64,000 nucleotides of DNA. Origin: an uncultured Prevotellaceae bacterium (GTDB lineage Bacteria; Bacteroidota; Bacteroidia; Bacteroidales; Muribaculaceae). Position numbers and translations under genes: made by a program. Shown piece by piece: positions 52,105 through 60,867 of this stretch. Position 1 is the first letter of the stretch. The number at the start of each line of letters is the position of its first letter. The stretch is taken from positions 1 to 64,000 of the forward strand of contig ONKD01000011.1 in the NCBI GenBank assembly GCA_900318345.1, given 5' to 3'. Under the pieces are notes generated by a model. It saw only the letters and a program-made list of their open reading frames with translations. It did no database searches and was not told the origin of the DNA.

Positions 52105-53370
52105 TCACGAGAGGCCGAAGGTTGCCCGCAGGGTCTCGGTCATGTTGAGTTTCTCCCAAGTGAAGAGCTCAACCTCGACTTCGCGGGTCTCATTATATAA
52201 GGATTCAAATTTCTTGACCTTGAGCTCATACTTACGGCCCATGTGGCCATAGGCGGCCGTCTCGGTGTACATGGGCTGCAACAGTTTCAATCGCTCGATG
52301 ATGGCCTTGGGACGCATGTCAAACAAGGTCTTGATGATTTCGGCGATCTCCACATCGCTCATGTTCACATGGCTCGTGCCATAGGTGTTGATGTAGAAGC
52401 TCACAGGCTCGGCACGGCCGATGGCATAGGCCACCTGGACCAGCACTTCGTCGGCGATGCCAGCAGCCACGATGTTCTTGGCGATGTGGCGGCAAGCGTA
52501 GGCGGCGCTACGGTCAACCTTGCTGGGATCCTTGCCGCTGAATGCGCCACCACCATGGGCACCACGGCCGCCATAGGTATCGACGATGATTTTGCGGCCA
52601 GTGAGACCGGTGTCGCCGTGCGGTCCACCGATGACGAACTTGCCCGTGGGATTAACAAACAGCTCGGTCTTCTCATCCACCAGATTGCGGATATCCTCTT
52701 TGAAGTGGCGCAAGGTCTTGGGGATGAGGATCTCGCGCACGTCCTTGAGAATGCGCGGCTGATCAACGTCGGCATCATGCTGGGTGCTCACCACAATGGT
52801 GTGTACATGTACGGGGCGACGGGTCTCGCTGTCATACTCTACGGTAACCTGAGCCTTGGCATCGGGCCTCAGGTAAGGCATGAGTTCGGGATGGTTGTGG
52901 CGGATATCGGCCAATTCCATCATGAGCGCATGGGCCAAATCGAGCGTCAACGGCATGTAATTGGGCGTCTCGTTGCAGGCATAGCCAAACATCATGCCCT
53001 GGTCGCCGGCGCCCTGGTCCTCACGGTTGTCCTCGGCATTGTCAACTCCCTGCTTGATGTCGCCACTCTGCTCGTGAACGCTGTTGAGGATACCACACGA
53101 GTTGCCGTCAAACTGGTACTCGCTCTTGGTGTAACCGATGCGGTTAACCACCTCGCGCGCAGTACGTTGCAGGTCAATATAAACGTTAGTTGTCACCTCG
53201 CCCGAGATGATGATCTGACCCGTGGTCACGAGTGTCTCGCATGCCACATGGCAGTTGGGGTCAAAGGCAAGGAATTTGTCAAGAATAGCATCGCTGATCT
53301 GGTCAGCAACTTTGTCGGGGTGTCCCTCAGAGACACTCTCGGACGTGAAAAGATAGTTCTTACTGTTCAT
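52105..53370 (-). CDS. metK: S-adenosylmethionine synthetase
   Basis: MetK makes S-adenosylmethionine from methionine and ATP. The 421-residue protein shows [38 protein letters not shown], and [21 protein letters not shown] motifs. It is somewhat longer than the E. coli enzyme (384), as usual in Bacteroidota. Its leader of roughly 130 nt contains a SAM-II-like riboswitch candidate (53436-53486), which would provide feedback control. Confidence 0.97.
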   Translation of the reverse strand: MNSKNYLFTSESVSEGHPDKVADQISDAILDKFLAFDPNCHVACETLVTTGQIIISGEVTTNVYIDLQRTAREVVNRIGYTKSEYQFDGNSCGILNSVHEQSGDIKQGVDNAEDNREDQGAGDQGMMFGYACNETPNYMPLTLDLAHALMMELADIRHNHPELMPYLRPDAKAQVTVEYDSETRRPVHVHTIVVSTQHDADVDQPRILKDVREILIPKTLRHFKEDIRNLVDEKTELFVNPTGKFVIGGPHGDTGLTGRKIIVDTYGGRGAHGGGAFSGKDPSKVDRSAAYACRHIAKNIVAAGIADEVLVQVAYAIGRAEPVSFYINTYGTSHVNMSDVEIAEIIKTLFDMRPKAIIERLKLLQPMYTETAAYGHMGRKYELKVKKFESLYNETREVEVELFTWEKLNMTETLRATFGLS

Positions 53371-53402
53371 TGTACCTAAATTGTTTATTGTGGGACATGA
53401 AC

Positions 53403-53446
53403 GCTAAAAGAAACCGATAAAAATCGCTGATTATCGCAGTTTTAGC
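53403..53446 (-). promoter_or_regulatory. Possible riboswitch expression platform of metK
   Basis: On the minus strand the GCTAAAA of the riboswitch core (53440-53446) is complementary to TTTTAGC (53403-53409) downstream. Pairing of these two would exclude the core pseudoknot. A short hairpin, CGATAA with TTATCG, lies between them. Confidence 0.4.
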
Positions 53447-53486
53447 ATTTTTTCAAGTGGTTGCAAGCAGCCAAATTTGTCCACTG
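53436..53486 (-). ncRNA. SAM-II-like riboswitch candidate in the metK leader
   Basis: The metK leader contains CAGTGG...CCACTTG arms (P1), a loop of about 20 nt ending TTGCAA, then TTGAAAAAAT and GCTAAAA. The order P1, loop ending UUGCAA, P1', A-rich linker, GCUAAA matches my recollection of the SAM-II class found in Proteobacteria and Bacteroidota. The pseudoknot pairing was not proven by eye. Confidence 0.55.
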
Positions 53487-53504
53487 TTGTTAATAAATCG
53501 GCTG

Positions 53505-53533
53505 CAAAGATAATACAAAAAAATATAACACAA
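53505..53533 (-). promoter_or_regulatory. metK promoter
   Basis: On the minus strand TTG (53531-53533), 18 bp, TATCTTTG (53505-53512). It gives a leader of roughly 130 nt containing the riboswitch candidate. Confidence 0.75.
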
Positions 53534-53574
53534 TCATGTTAGCCACGATTTTTCCACAGCGATCACTTATAGGG

Positions 53575-53612
53575 CCTATAAGACTTATAAGACCTATAGG
53601 TCCTATAGGACC
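53575..53612 (+). repeat. CCTATAGGN nonamer array between metK and lolD
   Basis: CCTATAAGA, CTTATAAGA, CCTATAGGT, CCTATAGGA at an exact 9-bp step. It ends about 30 bp before the -33 of the lolD promoter and is related to the array at 39564. Confidence 0.8.
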
Positions 53613-53643
53613 AGTCTCAACATAAAAAAAGAATAAATTCTTT

Positions 53644-53673
53644 TTGTTCTGTGCTCGACTTGCACTACCTTTG
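53644..53673 (+). promoter_or_regulatory. lolD promoter
   Basis: TTG (53644-53646), 19 bp, TACCTTTG (53666-53673), 10 bp before the start codon. Confidence 0.75.
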
Positions 53674-53683
53674 CAAGCTAATT

Positions 53684-54364
53684 ATGATGATTGAGGCAAG
53701 AAATATCGTGAAACGGTATGGCGACCTGGAGGTGCTGCGGGGAGTTGACCTCGACATCGCCCAGGGCGAAATCGTGTCGATTGTGGGCCCTAGCGGTGCC
53801 GGCAAGACGACATTGTTGCAGATTATCGGCACGCTCGACATGCCGCAGCAAGGCGAGGTATACTATGAGGGCAAGAACGTGCTGGCGCTCAAGGACAAGG
53901 AGCTGGCCCATTTCAGGAACCGCAACATCGGCTTTGTGTTCCAGTTCCACCAGCTGCTGCCAGAGTTCACCATGCTCGAGAATGTCGCTATCCCTGCCCT
54001 GCTGGGCGGTGATAACCGCACCGACGCCTACCAGCGCGCCCAACGGCTGCTGGAACGCATGCACCTGGCCGACCGCCTGAACCACAAGCCCTCGCAGCTG
54101 AGCGGCGGTGAATGCCAGCGTGTGGCCGTGGCCCGTGCCCTGATGAACAGTCCCAAGGTCATCCTGGCCGATGAGCCGTCGGGCAGCCTTGACTCACAAA
54201 ACAAGCAGGAATTACACCAGTTGTTCTTTGAACTGCGCGAGGAATTGGGCCAGACCTTTATCATCGTGACCCATGACGAAGGGCTCGCAGCGCAAGCTGA
54301 CCGCACACTCCACATGCGTGACGGCATGATTGTTGACCAAACCATCCGCGACAAGAAGCTATGA
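53684..54364 (+). CDS. lolD: LolD-like ABC transporter ATP-binding protein
   Basis: This protein of about 226 residues is an ABC ATPase of the LolD/MacB class. LolD powers release of lipoproteins from the inner membrane. Walker [10 protein letters not shown], signature LSGGE, Walker [13 protein letters not shown] and the [17 protein letters not shown]-loop are intact. I start at [13 protein letters not shown], since an ATG at 53651 precedes the -7 box. No LolC/LolE permease is adjacent, which is usual in Bacteroidota. It overlaps the next gene by 4 bp (ATGA). Confidence 0.88.
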   Translation: MMIEARNIVKRYGDLEVLRGVDLDIAQGEIVSIVGPSGAGKTTLLQIIGTLDMPQQGEVYYEGKNVLALKDKELAHFRNRNIGFVFQFHQLLPEFTMLENVAIPALLGGDNRTDAYQRAQRLLERMHLADRLNHKPSQLSGGECQRVAVARALMNSPKVILADEPSGSLDSQNKQELHQLFFELREELGQTFIIVTHDEGLAAQADRTLHMRDGMIVDQTIRDKKL

Positions 54365-55026
54365 AACTGCATCACCTGGCCATATCGCTGATTGCGGCAC
54401 TGCTCGCCCTGTCCTCATGTGACAAGGACGAGGACATCGACCGCGCCTATACCGACTACCGCTATGACATCGTGACGTTCCTGGAACAGAACGCCACGGG
54501 AGCGGTGTTTGAGTACCTGGGACACGGCGACTCGGCAGCCGTCAGACTCCAGTCAAGAGTCGCCTTGAGCGAAGAGGTCAAGGCCAACCAACGCGTGCTT
54601 CTGCGATATGACTTTGCCGACAATACTGCCAGCGATCACCGCAACATCAACGTCTACTCTTGCAGCGGCATCGTGAGCGACTCGTTACGCCAGACCGGGG
54701 CTTCGCCCGACAGCCTGCCCATGCACGAGGTGAAACTGCGCAGCCTGTGGCGCACGGGCGAATACATCAACCTGCACTGCCAGGTGGAATACATCAACAC
54801 GGCTCGCACCCTCATGCTCGTGGCCGACGGTCAGACACTAAGCAACGACACCGTCAACTGCTATCTGGTCCATGACCTCAGGGGCGAGCGCGGCACTTTT
54901 TGGCGCGACTGCTATGCGTCCTTCAATGTGGGCGCGTTGTGGAAGAAACCCACATTCAAGGTCATGAGGATTTTCCTCAATGACAAGACTTATCCTAACA
55001 CTGAGTATTACGATTTTACTAAATAA
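54361..55026 (+). CDS. NigD-like lipoprotein
   Basis: This 221-residue lipoprotein (signal [16 protein letters not shown], Cys20) fits the NigD-like family of Bacteroidota, named from a bacteriocin-associated operon but of unknown function. A beta-sandwich-type body with [10 protein letters not shown] and [13 protein letters not shown] is visible. The start overlaps the lolD stop, so the two are translationally coupled; a link to lipoprotein traffic is possible but unproven. Confidence 0.8.
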   Translation: MKLHHLAISLIAALLALSSCDKDEDIDRAYTDYRYDIVTFLEQNATGAVFEYLGHGDSAAVRLQSRVALSEEVKANQRVLLRYDFADNTASDHRNINVYSCSGIVSDSLRQTGASPDSLPMHEVKLRSLWRTGEYINLHCQVEYINTARTLMLVADGQTLSNDTVNCYLVHDLRGERGTFWRDCYASFNVGALWKKPTFKVMRIFLNDKTYPNTEYYDFTK

Positions 55027-55061
55027 TCATTTTTAAACATTTATCATAATAAGAAATAATT

Positions 55062-55385
55062 ATGGCAAACGAAAATCAGAACCAGAACCAAATCAAAATC
55101 GAACTTCCCAAGGAAGAATTGCAAGGACGCTACTCAAACATGGCTATGATTGCCCATGATCCCAACGATTTCTTTATTGATATGATCCTGCGCGGTCCCA
55201 ACATGCCGCAGGCACGCGTACAGAGCCGCATCATCATGGCTCCCCAGCACGCTAAGGAGCTTATGTTCGCCCTGCAGGACAATATCCGCCGCTATGAGAG
55301 TAACTTCGGCGAGATCAAGATCAACCGTCCCGCCGGCGGCAACAGCAACATCATGGATTTCCCCCTGCCCAAGGGTCAGGCTTAA
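55062..55385 (+). CDS. DUF3467 protein
   Basis: This 107-residue protein has the DUF3467 core: GRYSNMAMIAHDPNDFFIDMILRGP, ARVQSRIIMAPQHAKELMFALQDNIRRYE, and NFGEIKI. The Asn/Gln-rich start is usual. The function is unknown; homologues occur as single genes near rpoC or other housekeeping genes in Bacteroidota. Confidence 0.88.
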   Translation: MANENQNQNQIKIELPKEELQGRYSNMAMIAHDPNDFFIDMILRGPNMPQARVQSRIIMAPQHAKELMFALQDNIRRYESNFGEIKINRPAGGNSNIMDFPLPKGQA

Positions 55386-55429
55386 TTCTCGATTAGGGAT
55401 TAGAGGATTTTCACCCACTGACATCAGAG

Positions 55430-56905
55430 ATGGAACATCCACTACTTATCTATAACACACTGACCAGGCGCAAGGAGCACTTCGTGCCCCTGAACGAGCC
55501 GATGGTGGGCATGTATGTGTGTGGTCCCACGGTCTATGGCGATCCGCATCTGGGACACACCAGGCCTGCCATCACGTTTGACGTGCTGTTCCGTTACCTG
55601 CAGCAACTGGGCTACAAGGTGCGCTACGTGCGCAACATCACCGATGTGGGGCATCTGGAGCACGATGCCGACGAGGGCGAGGACAAAATCGCCAAGAAGG
55701 CCCGCCTCGAGCAGCTCGAACCCATGGAAGTGGCTCAGTACTACACTAACCGCTACCATGCCGCGATGCAGCAACTCAACGTGTTGCCCCCGAGCATCGA
55801 GCCACATGCCACGGGCCACATCATCGAGCAGGAGGAACTGGTGAAACAAATCATGGCTAACGGCTACGCCTATGAGAGCAACGGCAGCGTGTACTTTGAC
55901 ATCGAGGCCTACAACCGAGACCACCGCTACGGTGTCCTCTCGGGACGTAACCTCGATGACATCCTCAACGCCAGCCGCGAGCTCGATGGCGTGGGCGAGA
56001 AGCACAACCAAGCCGACTTTGCCTTGTGGAAGAAGGCTCAGCCCGAGCACATCATGCGCTGGCCCTCGCCCTGGAGCGACGGATTCCCCGGGTGGCACTG
56101 CGAGTGCACCGCCATGGGACGCAAGTACCTGGGCAAGCACTTTGACATCCACGGCGGCGGGATGGACCTCGTGTTCCCGCACCACGAGTGCGAGATTGCC
56201 CAGGCTGTGGCCAGCCAGGGCGACGAGATGGTGCACTACTGGATGCATAACAACATGATCACCATCAATGGGCAGAAGATGGGCAAATCGCTGGGTAACT
56301 TCATCACCCTGGAACAATTCTTCACGGGTGACCACCCCGCATTGACCCAAGCCTACTCGCCCATGACGATCCGCTTCTTCATCCTGCAAGCCCACTATCG
56401 TGGAACGGTCGACTTCAGCAACGAGGCCCTTCAAGCGGCCGAAAAAGCTGTTGAGCGCATGCTTGACGGTTGGCACCGCCTGAACAACCTCACTGCCGCT
56501 GACCAATCCTCAGTGACGCCGGAGAACTACCGTCAGCGCTGCGCCGACGCGATGAACGACGACCTGAACACACCCATGGTTATCGCAACCCTGTTTGACG
56601 CCTGCAAGGTCATCAATCAGGTCAACGACGGCCATGCCACGCTCACCCAGGCCGACATCGACGAGCTCAAGAGCATCTTCCAGACCTATCTGTTTGACGT
56701 GCTGGGCATACGCGATGATGCCGCCGGTGGTGAGAGCGTCAACCTCGACCCCTATCGCCATGCCGTTGACCTGTTGCTGGAGATGCGCCGCACTGCCAAG
56801 GCCAACAAGGACTGGGCGACCAGCGACCTGATTCGCGACAAGCTCAGCGAGTTTGGCTTTGAGGTGAAGGACACCAAGGACGGCTTTGAGTGGAAAGTGA
56901 AATAA
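55430..56905 (+). CDS. cysS: Cysteinyl-tRNA synthetase
   Basis: CysS charges tRNA-Cys. The 491-residue class I enzyme has [16 protein letters not shown] (HIGH-type motif), the zinc ligands in WHCECTAMG and PHHECEIAQ, and KMGKSLGN (KMSKS-type). Length and motif order are normal. The gap to the next gene contains paired heptamer arrays that form an inverted repeat. Confidence 0.97.
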   Translation: MEHPLLIYNTLTRRKEHFVPLNEPMVGMYVCGPTVYGDPHLGHTRPAITFDVLFRYLQQLGYKVRYVRNITDVGHLEHDADEGEDKIAKKARLEQLEPMEVAQYYTNRYHAAMQQLNVLPPSIEPHATGHIIEQEELVKQIMANGYAYESNGSVYFDIEAYNRDHRYGVLSGRNLDDILNASRELDGVGEKHNQADFALWKKAQPEHIMRWPSPWSDGFPGWHCECTAMGRKYLGKHFDIHGGGMDLVFPHHECEIAQAVASQGDEMVHYWMHNNMITINGQKMGKSLGNFITLEQFFTGDHPALTQAYSPMTIRFFILQAHYRGTVDFSNEALQAAEKAVERMLDGWHRLNNLTAADQSSVTPENYRQRCADAMNDDLNTPMVIATLFDACKVINQVNDGHATLTQADIDELKSIFQTYLFDVLGIRDDAAGGESVNLDPYRHAVDLLLEMRRTAKANKDWATSDLIRDKLSEFGFEVKDTKDGFEWKVK

Positions 56906-56914
56906 ACCAGTAAT

Positions 56915-56978
56915 CAGTTGACAGTTAATAGTGAACAGTTGTTCGCATTTAACTGTCAACTGTTAATTATCAACTATT
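56915..56978 (+). repeat. Inverted pair of CTGTTAA heptamer arrays
   Basis: CAGTTGACAGTTAA (56915-56928) and TTAACTGTCAACTG (56949-56962) are perfect 14-bp inverted arms. Each arm is part of a heptamer run (CTGTTCA, CTATTAA, CTGTCAA and the reverse), so the array can fold into a long hairpin between cysS and the glycosyltransferase. Confidence 0.8.
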
Positions 56979-56988
56979 ATCTAGAAAA

Positions 56989-57966
56989 GTGGAGCCGCTC
57001 ATTTCGGTTATTGTTCCCGTTTATAATGTTGAGAAGTATCTGGACCAATGCATGGAAAGCATTGTTGGCCAGACCTATCCTCATCTCGAGATCCTTGTGG
57101 TGGATGACGGCAGCACCGACAACAGCGGCATCCTTTGTGACCAATGGGCAACACGAGATGAACGCATCAGCGTCATCCACCAGCCAAATGGTGGCTTATC
57201 GGCAGCGCGCAACACGGCTCTAGAAATCATGCAGGGCGAACTGGTGATGATGGTCGATAGCGACGACGTGTTGCATCCCCAGTGCACCTCGGTGTTGCTC
57301 AAAACCATGCAAGGCAATAATGCTGATATCGCCATCGGGGAATACCAGCCATTTTTTGATGGCCAAACCCCATTTACCGAGCAAGGCTCACGGCAAGGTT
57401 CAACAACGACCTATGACCAGCACGAGGCCATTCTCGCCATTCTATACCAGCACAGACTCACCCACTCGGCGTGGGGACGCTTGTACAAGTCATCACTGTT
57501 TGACGGCATACGTTATCCCGTCGGCAAATTCTATGAGGACTTTGCCATCATTTACCCACTCCTGCTCAAGTGTGACAAGGTTGTGAAGACCGACATCACC
57601 ATTTATGGTTACCGCCAGCGAGAGAAAAGCATCCTGCAGACATTCTCGCCCAAGCGTGCAGCCGTTCTTGACATCGGTGAGCAACTAGAGCAAGAGACCC
57701 TGGCCAATGACAAACAGTATGTCAGGGCTGCCCGAAGCCGCCTGTTGAGCGCTTATTTCAATATCCTGCTGTTGAGCAACCAGGACAAGGCAGTTGACCA
57801 CAAAGCTCTGCAAGACCGCTGCTGGAGAGGCATCAAGCGCCTTCGCTATAACTGCCTGCTTGACAGTAACGTTAGACTAAAAAACAAAGTAGGCATCCTG
57901 GCTTCTTACATGGGGCGCTGGTTCCTGTGCTCGGCGCTAGGACGCCGCTACCAACCTAAAGCCTAG
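56989..57966 (+). CDS. Family 2 glycosyltransferase
   Basis: This 325-residue GT-A fold enzyme starts with GTG (MEPLISVIVPVYNVEKYLDQC). It shows LVVDDGSTDNSG, GLSAARNTAL, and the metal-binding MVDSDDVL (DxD-type). A likely acceptor region contains SAWGRLYKSSLFDGIRYPVGKFYEDF. It should add a sugar to a surface glycan or lipid; the sugar cannot be predicted. It is not in a glycan cluster. Confidence 0.9.
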   Translation: MEPLISVIVPVYNVEKYLDQCMESIVGQTYPHLEILVVDDGSTDNSGILCDQWATRDERISVIHQPNGGLSAARNTALEIMQGELVMMVDSDDVLHPQCTSVLLKTMQGNNADIAIGEYQPFFDGQTPFTEQGSRQGSTTTYDQHEAILAILYQHRLTHSAWGRLYKSSLFDGIRYPVGKFYEDFAIIYPLLLKCDKVVKTDITIYGYRQREKSILQTFSPKRAAVLDIGEQLEQETLANDKQYVRAARSRLLSAYFNILLLSNQDKAVDHKALQDRCWRGIKRLRYNCLLDSNVRLKNKVGILASYMGRWFLCSALGRRYQPKA

Positions 57967-58192
57967 TCCTTTTCCCGATATAAAATCATGGTGTAAAGTG
58001 ATTTGCGTTGCTTTCCAATCTTTCATTGAAAAAATCGAGCGATTGGTAGAAAAAATTTTGATAGTTATATAACATTACTTTTCTTTGCAATGTCAAATCA
58101 GTACAAAGACTAAGAATAGAAGTAAATAATTGTTTTTAGGCTTGTTTTTATCAATACCATGACATTTGGGTTTAGTAAAGAAAAGGCTTCAG
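57967..58192. other. AT-rich intergenic region, nothing recognised
   Basis: Between the glycosyltransferase and the convergent terminator the sequence is AT-rich. A weak TTTTCTTTG motif near 58078 resembles a -7 box, but no ORF of useful length follows. Confidence 0.6.
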
Positions 58193-58238
58193 AACACAAA
58201 AAAAGTAAGACAGGGTGGGAATCCTGTCTTATTTTATT
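58193..58238. terminator. Bidirectional terminator
   Basis: TAAGACAGG (58206-58214) and CCTGTCTTA (58223-58231) pair perfectly; A-rich on the left and T-rich on the right. It mainly serves the gene ending at 58245. Confidence 0.85.
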
Positions 58239-58244
58239 ATGCAT

Positions 58245-59735
58245 TTAATCCTTAGGGCTACTCGTCTGGTTCAGCAGCTGGTCAATGAGCATAGTCACGT
58301 CCTGAATGCCAATCACGCCATCACCATCCACATCATTAGCATATCGATAGGATCTGGCGCTTCCCAGCAGCACATCGATCAAGTCAGCGATATCTGACAC
58401 ATTCACAGCGCCATCAATATTAATGTCTCCAATGGGATTCATTGCATCGATTTGTCTGTTCAGCCAACGGTAACGTGATTTATACCAGATAATGCGGTCT
58501 TGAACATGCTCCTCCAAATCAGTTGGCGTGTAGCCACTAACCAGTCCATCGAGTACAAGGCTAGCATTCAGTGCACGCCCTTCACTGGATGAATTGAATG
58601 AATTTAAAAACTGACTGATGGTCGAAAAAAAAGTCTTATTCATTTTCCTCCACAAGCCGACATACTCATCAACAAATGTGCGGTTCTCATTATCAAACAA
58701 CGACTGAAAATGTTTAATGTGGCTCCTGGACCATGAAAACGAAGTGTGTTCTGCCATATCGAAGTCCCACAACAAGGGCATCTGGATTTTAGATGTGCCG
58801 GTACTGTCATATTTGCAATAATACCTATTGGCACCGCCAGAGTCTTGAGTTCCCTCGATATCGTGGCCCAAACACCATGCGGCAAACGTGACAACATCAA
58901 TTTTGTCGGTATAGTTGGGACCATTGAGGCTATTCTCATAATCAGTCACAACCGTCTGCATGTACTGCAACTGCTCGGGGAGAATTTCATCGCTCTCGGG
59001 ATACTTGAAAGTAAAATTATAGGAAGGTGCTGTGAGTGAATTCACATACACATCCTCGTTCCACCAATAGGGGTCACACTCAAAGATGTAGCCCGAGTTC
59101 TTATCCACATTGATACGGCAGTCGGGATTGCGCTTGACCGACTCACAAAGCATGTACAGTCCCTTGTAATTGCCATTTAAAACCACACTCACAAAATGAA
59201 ATTTAGGAGTCCAAGGAAGATCCAACAAGGCATTCACCTTGAAGCCAACCAAGGTGAGGAGGTAATCATACTTGAGCAGCAACCAGTCCTTGTCCTTATA
59301 GGTTGCTTCATCGCCACGGAAAAGCAGATCCTGCTTTTTTTGCAACTTGATTTTATAAGGCTTCTTGGTACCATAAGCACTCGTGTTGCCACGAATCTTG
59401 ATGGTCATGCCGCTAACGTCTTTCTCATAATCGCCACTATCATACAGCACGCTATCGATCTCACCAATATGCTGATAGATAATCATCCGGCCAGGAACTT
59501 TAGTGACGTTGGTGATGGACTTGCCCATGCATCCAGCAGGGGCAGACACATAATCACAGGTGGGTTCCTCGCTATCGACCGTTTGGATATACAGGACTGG
59601 TAGTCCCTTGGAAATGATGTCGCTTAATACCATCATCGAGTCACCCACAGCAACCACCGATGACGTATCGGCCTTGGCTACAAGGGAACTGAGCGCTATA
59701 CAGATTGTTACACATATAAAAGCATACTTTTTCAT
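58245..59735 (-). CDS. CotH-kinase family secreted protein with dockerin-like repeats (second copy)
   Basis: This 496-residue protein parallels the CotH-like protein at 44641. A signal peptide (FICVTICIALSSLVAKA) precedes the CotH-like domain (about 65-430), with IKIRGNTSAYGTKKPYKIKLQKK, KDKDWLLLKYD, NGNYKGLYMLCESVKR and LLWDFDMAEHT. Dockerin-like repeats end it (about 437-490, GDINIDGAVNVSDIADLIDVLL and NDVDGDGVIGIQDVTMLIDQLL). The first motif set is more canonical (RGNTS) than in the other copy. Confidence 0.86.
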   Translation of the reverse strand: MKKYAFICVTICIALSSLVAKADTSSVVAVGDSMMVLSDIISKGLPVLYIQTVDSEEPTCDYVSAPAGCMGKSITNVTKVPGRMIIYQHIGEIDSVLYDSGDYEKDVSGMTIKIRGNTSAYGTKKPYKIKLQKKQDLLFRGDEATYKDKDWLLLKYDYLLTLVGFKVNALLDLPWTPKFHFVSVVLNGNYKGLYMLCESVKRNPDCRINVDKNSGYIFECDPYWWNEDVYVNSLTAPSYNFTFKYPESDEILPEQLQYMQTVVTDYENSLNGPNYTDKIDVVTFAAWCLGHDIEGTQDSGGANRYYCKYDSTGTSKIQMPLLWDFDMAEHTSFSWSRSHIKHFQSLFDNENRTFVDEYVGLWRKMNKTFFSTISQFLNSFNSSSEGRALNASLVLDGLVSGYTPTDLEEHVQDRIIWYKSRYRWLNRQIDAMNPIGDINIDGAVNVSDIADLIDVLLGSARSYRYANDVDGDGVIGIQDVTMLIDQLLNQTSSPKD

Positions 59736-59818
59736 CCGGATAATACTATTAATATGTTTTGGTTATGATGTTGTTGCTAATGCCTGAAGGGTTAGCGCTT
59801 GAGGCCGTCGTACTTTCT

Positions 59819-59842
59819 GAATAAACCGCCAACGGTTTATTC
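59819..59842. terminator. Hairpin at the end of the acyltransferase gene
   Basis: GAATAAACCG and CGGTTTATTC are perfect 10-bp arms around CCAA. The hairpin includes the stop codon of the gene at 59837. No strong T-tract follows on the minus strand. Confidence 0.6.
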
Positions 59843-60814
59843 CACCCCGCGCATCTTTTTGATCATAAGGATGAGATTATCCTTGATGAAATAGTACAGC
59901 AGGGCGACCATGATAGTTAAAATAATAATCAAGAATGGTCTAATCCATGCCTCCAATAATCCTGGCGTTGGCCTAAGTGCATCATAGGCGTGAATGACTA
60001 TGGGATGCATGATATAGACCATAAAAGAATACTTGAAGCCTAGAGGGCACAAGATATTTTTCTTAATATTTGACCGAGCGGCAATATAATATAGCGCTGG
60101 ACTTAACAGCAATGTTCCCACATGCCATAGCAGATTGTTGGCAAAAAAGGATACCGAGATAATCACGGCTCCAACCAGCCCAATTAACAGCGCGTTCAAC
60201 CTGCTCATCGGGTTTTCTTCTCTCTCAAGGTACAACCTGATGTAGCCACCTATGGCAAAGAATGGTATACCTCTAATCCACACGTTGTTGATAGGCACAT
60301 AAAAATGAAATACCGATGATGCAATAACAATCAAGAAACTTAACGCCGTGAGAAAGTAGGACAGTTTGATGAGTGCTTCTCTTTTTAACAATAGCCTGAA
60401 CAGGTAGCAGTATAGCATCGTGAACAAGAACCACACAACGCCGCTAACGTAGGTTTCATTCAAGAAAAAGAAAAACAGCATGTGCCGCACAGTGAAGATC
60501 TTTTCCTGGAAAAAGGCGCAGAAAAGCGAGAAGTCACAATCGTTTTGTATGTAGATCCTCACTAAGTTAATCGTGTATGCAAACAATAAATATCGGCACA
60601 TCTTCATGATCGATTTCTTAGTCTTGGACGGTTTGGTATGGACCGCAAAGTAGCCTGCCGTAATAAAGAAAATCGGGGATGCAAAGTGAGAGAGCAATGC
60701 TACATATTGACCAAATACGCCAGGGAAATAGGCATGGTTCAAAACCACAAACCACGCTGTAACTGCCTTTAGCGCATCAATGGTGTAATTCCTTTTTTTA
60801 GCAACAGGATTCAT
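59837..60814 (-). CDS. Acyltransferase family 3 membrane protein
   Basis: This 325-residue protein has about ten membrane helices and fits the acyltransferase 3 family (OatA/WecH/OafA type), which O-acetylates sugars. The N-terminal IDALKAVTAWFVVLNHAYFPG holds the conserved active-site His. The FMVYIMHPIVIH motif near the C-terminus is typical. The substrate is a surface sugar of unknown kind. It lies downstream of sufS by 53 bp in the same direction, but the functions look unrelated. Confidence 0.88.
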   Translation of the reverse strand: MNPVAKKRNYTIDALKAVTAWFVVLNHAYFPGVFGQYVALLSHFASPIFFITAGYFAVHTKPSKTKKSIMKMCRYLLFAYTINLVRIYIQNDCDFSLFCAFFQEKIFTVRHMLFFFFLNETYVSGVVWFLFTMLYCYLFRLLLKREALIKLSYFLTALSFLIVIASSVFHFYVPINNVWIRGIPFFAIGGYIRLYLEREENPMSRLNALLIGLVGAVIISVSFFANNLLWHVGTLLLSPALYYIAARSNIKKNILCPLGFKYSFMVYIMHPIVIHAYDALRPTPGLLEAWIRPFLIIILTIMVALLYYFIKDNLILMIKKMRGVE

Positions 60815-60867
60815 CCTTTATAATTTCTTAGAATCATTATTTACACAACATTTGGGGGCATAAATTG

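Noticed and set aside
52243-53379. 378-codon open frame antisense to metK
   Set aside because: metK is a certain gene here, and the opposite frame has no start signal or family motif.
58159-58245. Small ORF starting MTFGFSKEKASEHKKSK
   Set aside because: Its coding run crosses the terminator hairpin at 58206-58231 and it has no homologue I recognise.
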